Position numbers and translations under genes: made by a program
Shown: positions 59,053 through 60,000 of the stretch, piece by piece
Layout: each line of letters starts with the position of its first letter
Position numbering within the stretch: position 1 is the stretch's first letter
Assembly: GCA_014529385.2 (NCBI GenBank)
Contig: CM043942.1
Span: 5,953,001 to 6,013,000, forward strand
Direction of reading: 5' to 3'
Length of the DNA stretch: 60,000 bases
DNA from: Adiantum capillus-veneris
Lineage: Eukaryota > Streptophyta > Polypodiopsida > Polypodiales > Pteridaceae
The notes under the pieces: generated by a model
What the model was told of the DNA's origin: nothing
Databases searched by the model: none
Seen by the model: only the letters and a program-made list of their open reading frames with translations

Positions 59053-59826
59053 CTATGAAGTGTCTGTGGGCGAAGCATTGTAGTTGTTTTGGTCATAAGT
59101 TCCCAATGCAATTGTAGAGCGATGATACAACAGTCTTTCCAATAAAGCTGCTCTTTGTTTGATTGAAGGATTGGTGGTCGGGTTTTGGGTTGGTTTTGGC
59201 ACTTCGGTAGTAGAATCAGTAGATGGATTCTTCTTTACTTTGTTGTTCTTTTTTACAATCCAAATCTGCTTCCGCTTCACTTGTGCTTGCCACAAACTCT
59301 TTGCGACCCAAACCTGCTTTGTTCTTTGTGTTAATTTCCTCGCCTTGAAATACCTAGGAGTTTCCATGGATTGTACTAAAGGGAGTTCCTGTTTACAAAT
59401 CCTTGGGATCCAAATTTGCTTGCTATAGCTTTGTGCCGTCATGAACTTCTTTGGAATCCAGATTTGTTTCACTGTCCTTGATTGTCTGGAATCACTCTGT
59501 TGTCTGGTATTGAAGACTCTGTTTTTCACCTTTGTGTTCTCTGGCACAACCTTTTTTGGTCTCCATACCAACTTTGACTCCGTTTTTTCCCAAGGTTGAG
59601 CTGTTATATTATTGCTTGTCTTCCTTATCCAATGTTGAGAGTTCTTCGTCGAAGAGCAATCCAGTTGTATAGAAACTTTTGGTTGCCATTGCCTTTGTTT
59701 ACCTTTGTTGTTGTTTACCTTTGTTCTTGGATTCTTCCTGTGGAGTTGTCTCTGATCCTGTAGTGAACTTAACTGATTGAATTTCACCTTCGTATTTGAT
59801 AAGCACTGATTTAGAACTCCAGTCAA
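59053..59826 (-). CDS. TE-G region with repeated W-[IVR]-[PAV]-K motifs
   Basis: 257 residues. Motifs: SKLVWRPKKVVP, VKQIWIPKKFMTAQSYS, KQIWIPRICKQ, TKQVWVAKSLWQAQVK, KQIWIVKKNNKV. The order and the AQ-x-Y following one motif match TE-E and TE-F. The open frame overlaps the protease frame; a short duplication near 59690-59715 (AAAGGTAAACAA occurs twice) has shifted the frame, so one protease-to-W-x-P-K protein is likely in the ancestor. It ends with a Ser/Thr-rich tail. Confidence 0.6.
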   Translation of the reverse strand: MTGVLNQCLSNTKVKFNQLSSLQDQRQLHRKNPRTKVNNNKGKQRQWQPKVSIQLDCSSTKNSQHWIRKTSNNITAQPWEKTESKLVWRPKKVVPENTKVKNRVFNTRQQSDSRQSRTVKQIWIPKKFMTAQSYSKQIWIPRICKQELPLVQSMETPRYFKARKLTQRTKQVWVAKSLWQAQVKRKQIWIVKKNNKVKKNPSTDSTTEVPKPTQNPTTNPSIKQRAALLERLLYHRSTIALGTYDQNNYNASPTDTS

Positions 59827-60000
59827 TCATTGCATTGTATTGCTTCTGCCATGGTTGTCCTAGCAATAATGGATGTTGTGTAGCTTGGTCTTCAACCACG
59901 TAAAACATATGAGGATACACATACTGGTTAATCTGTATATGTAAAACTGTGCATCCGACACTTTTGATTGAATTCTCAGAGTAACTCTTTAACTCTTGCT
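59699..60000 (-). CDS. TE-G protease, C-terminal part (cut by window edge)
   Basis: Open from the edge: QINQYVYPHMFYVVEDQAT, then PLLLGQPWQKQYNAMIDW, the C-terminal LG-x-PW and strand of a retropepsin. The catalytic D-x-G lies outside the window. It ends with a Lys/Gln-rich tail in a frame broken by the small duplication noted for the neighbouring W-x-P-K frame. Confidence 0.7.
   Translation of the reverse strand, partial: QELKSYSENSIKSVGCTVLHIQINQYVYPHMFYVVEDQATQHPLLLGQPWQKQYNAMIDWSSKSVLIKYEGEIQSVKFTTGSETTPQEESKNKGKQQQR

Larger units (their letters stand above)
51939..60000 (-). mobile_element. TE-G: LTR element with protease, W-x-P-K region and large coiled-coil ORF (partial)
   Basis: Minus-strand order: protease end (from 60000), W-x-P-K region, 2.8-kb spacer with five palindromes, coiled-coil ORF 56284-52955, polypurine tract 52906-52917, then a 3' LTR from 52905 leftward. 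The left limit is uncertain because sequence near 51944-51983 also resembles the TE-F LTR. The 5' part lies beyond the window, so RT and integrase cannot be excluded upstream, although they would normally follow the protease and do not. Confidence 0.65.

Overview
The window looks like repeat-dense land-plant nuclear DNA. It has GT-AG spliced genes with short introns, plant-type Ty3 and Ty1/copia retrotransposons, a tRNA-Met-type primer site in the copia element, and long CT, GA and GT microsatellites. A seed-free vascular plant such as a fern is my best guess from the flavour of the retroelement proteins, but nothing seen here proves the lineage.

Region 1 (1-12117) is the non-LTR part. Two spliced genes stand back to back. 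On the minus strand (4180 to 561) is a four-exon gene for a Mutator-like transposase of about 1123 residues, with a GCM1/WRKY-like zinc-binding region, a DDE/RNase-H-like core and a C-terminal SWIM zinc finger. On the plus strand (7323 to 11658) is a 15-exon gene, open across all 14 GT-AG introns. It encodes about 1006 residues: a ParB/sulfiredoxin-like nuclease-fold domain followed by a circularly permuted N6-adenine/N4-cytosine-type DNA methyltransferase domain. The roughly 3.1 kb between their start codons holds tandem repeats, a (CT)n tract, telobox-like motifs, a perfect 90-bp palindrome and a related imperfect one. The ParB-methyltransferase gene, possibly cargo of the same DNA transposon as the transposase, is the most notable thing here.

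Region 2 (12118-38014) is a nest of LTR retrotransposons. TE-A (12883-19536, plus) is a decayed Ty3 element with two 772/773-bp LTRs, preceded by an inverted 3' fragment of its own family. TE-B is an older minus-strand relative of TE-A, split at 20933/34867 by TE-C. TE-C (20934-34866, minus) is a 13.9-kb Ty3 element with 383-bp LTRs, a perfect ATCGT target duplication, a DGG-type protease and an extra sense ORF 3' of the integrase. TE-D (23596-28952, minus) is a young copia element with 192-bp LTRs and a GCTTC target duplication, inserted in TE-C.

Region 3 (38015-60000) holds LTR elements in which I find gag and protease but no reverse transcriptase or integrase. TE-E (minus, truncated) and TE-F (plus) are one family and form an inverted repeat with two arms of about 4.02 kb. 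Their proteins end in an unusual series of W-[VIR]-P-K motifs. A solo LTR with a GCGAT duplication lies inside the TE-F 3' LTR. TE-G (minus, running off the right edge) has a different LTR, a protease plus the same W-x-P-K series, five copies of a perfect 22-bp palindrome, and a long charged coiled-coil ORF interrupted by one amber codon.

Many retroelement stop codons are TAG, TAA or TGA where CAG, CAA or CGA is expected. Two of these are confirmed by a sister copy in the window. This fits deamination of methylated cytosines. I saw no tRNA, rRNA, CRISPR array or ordinary housekeeping gene.
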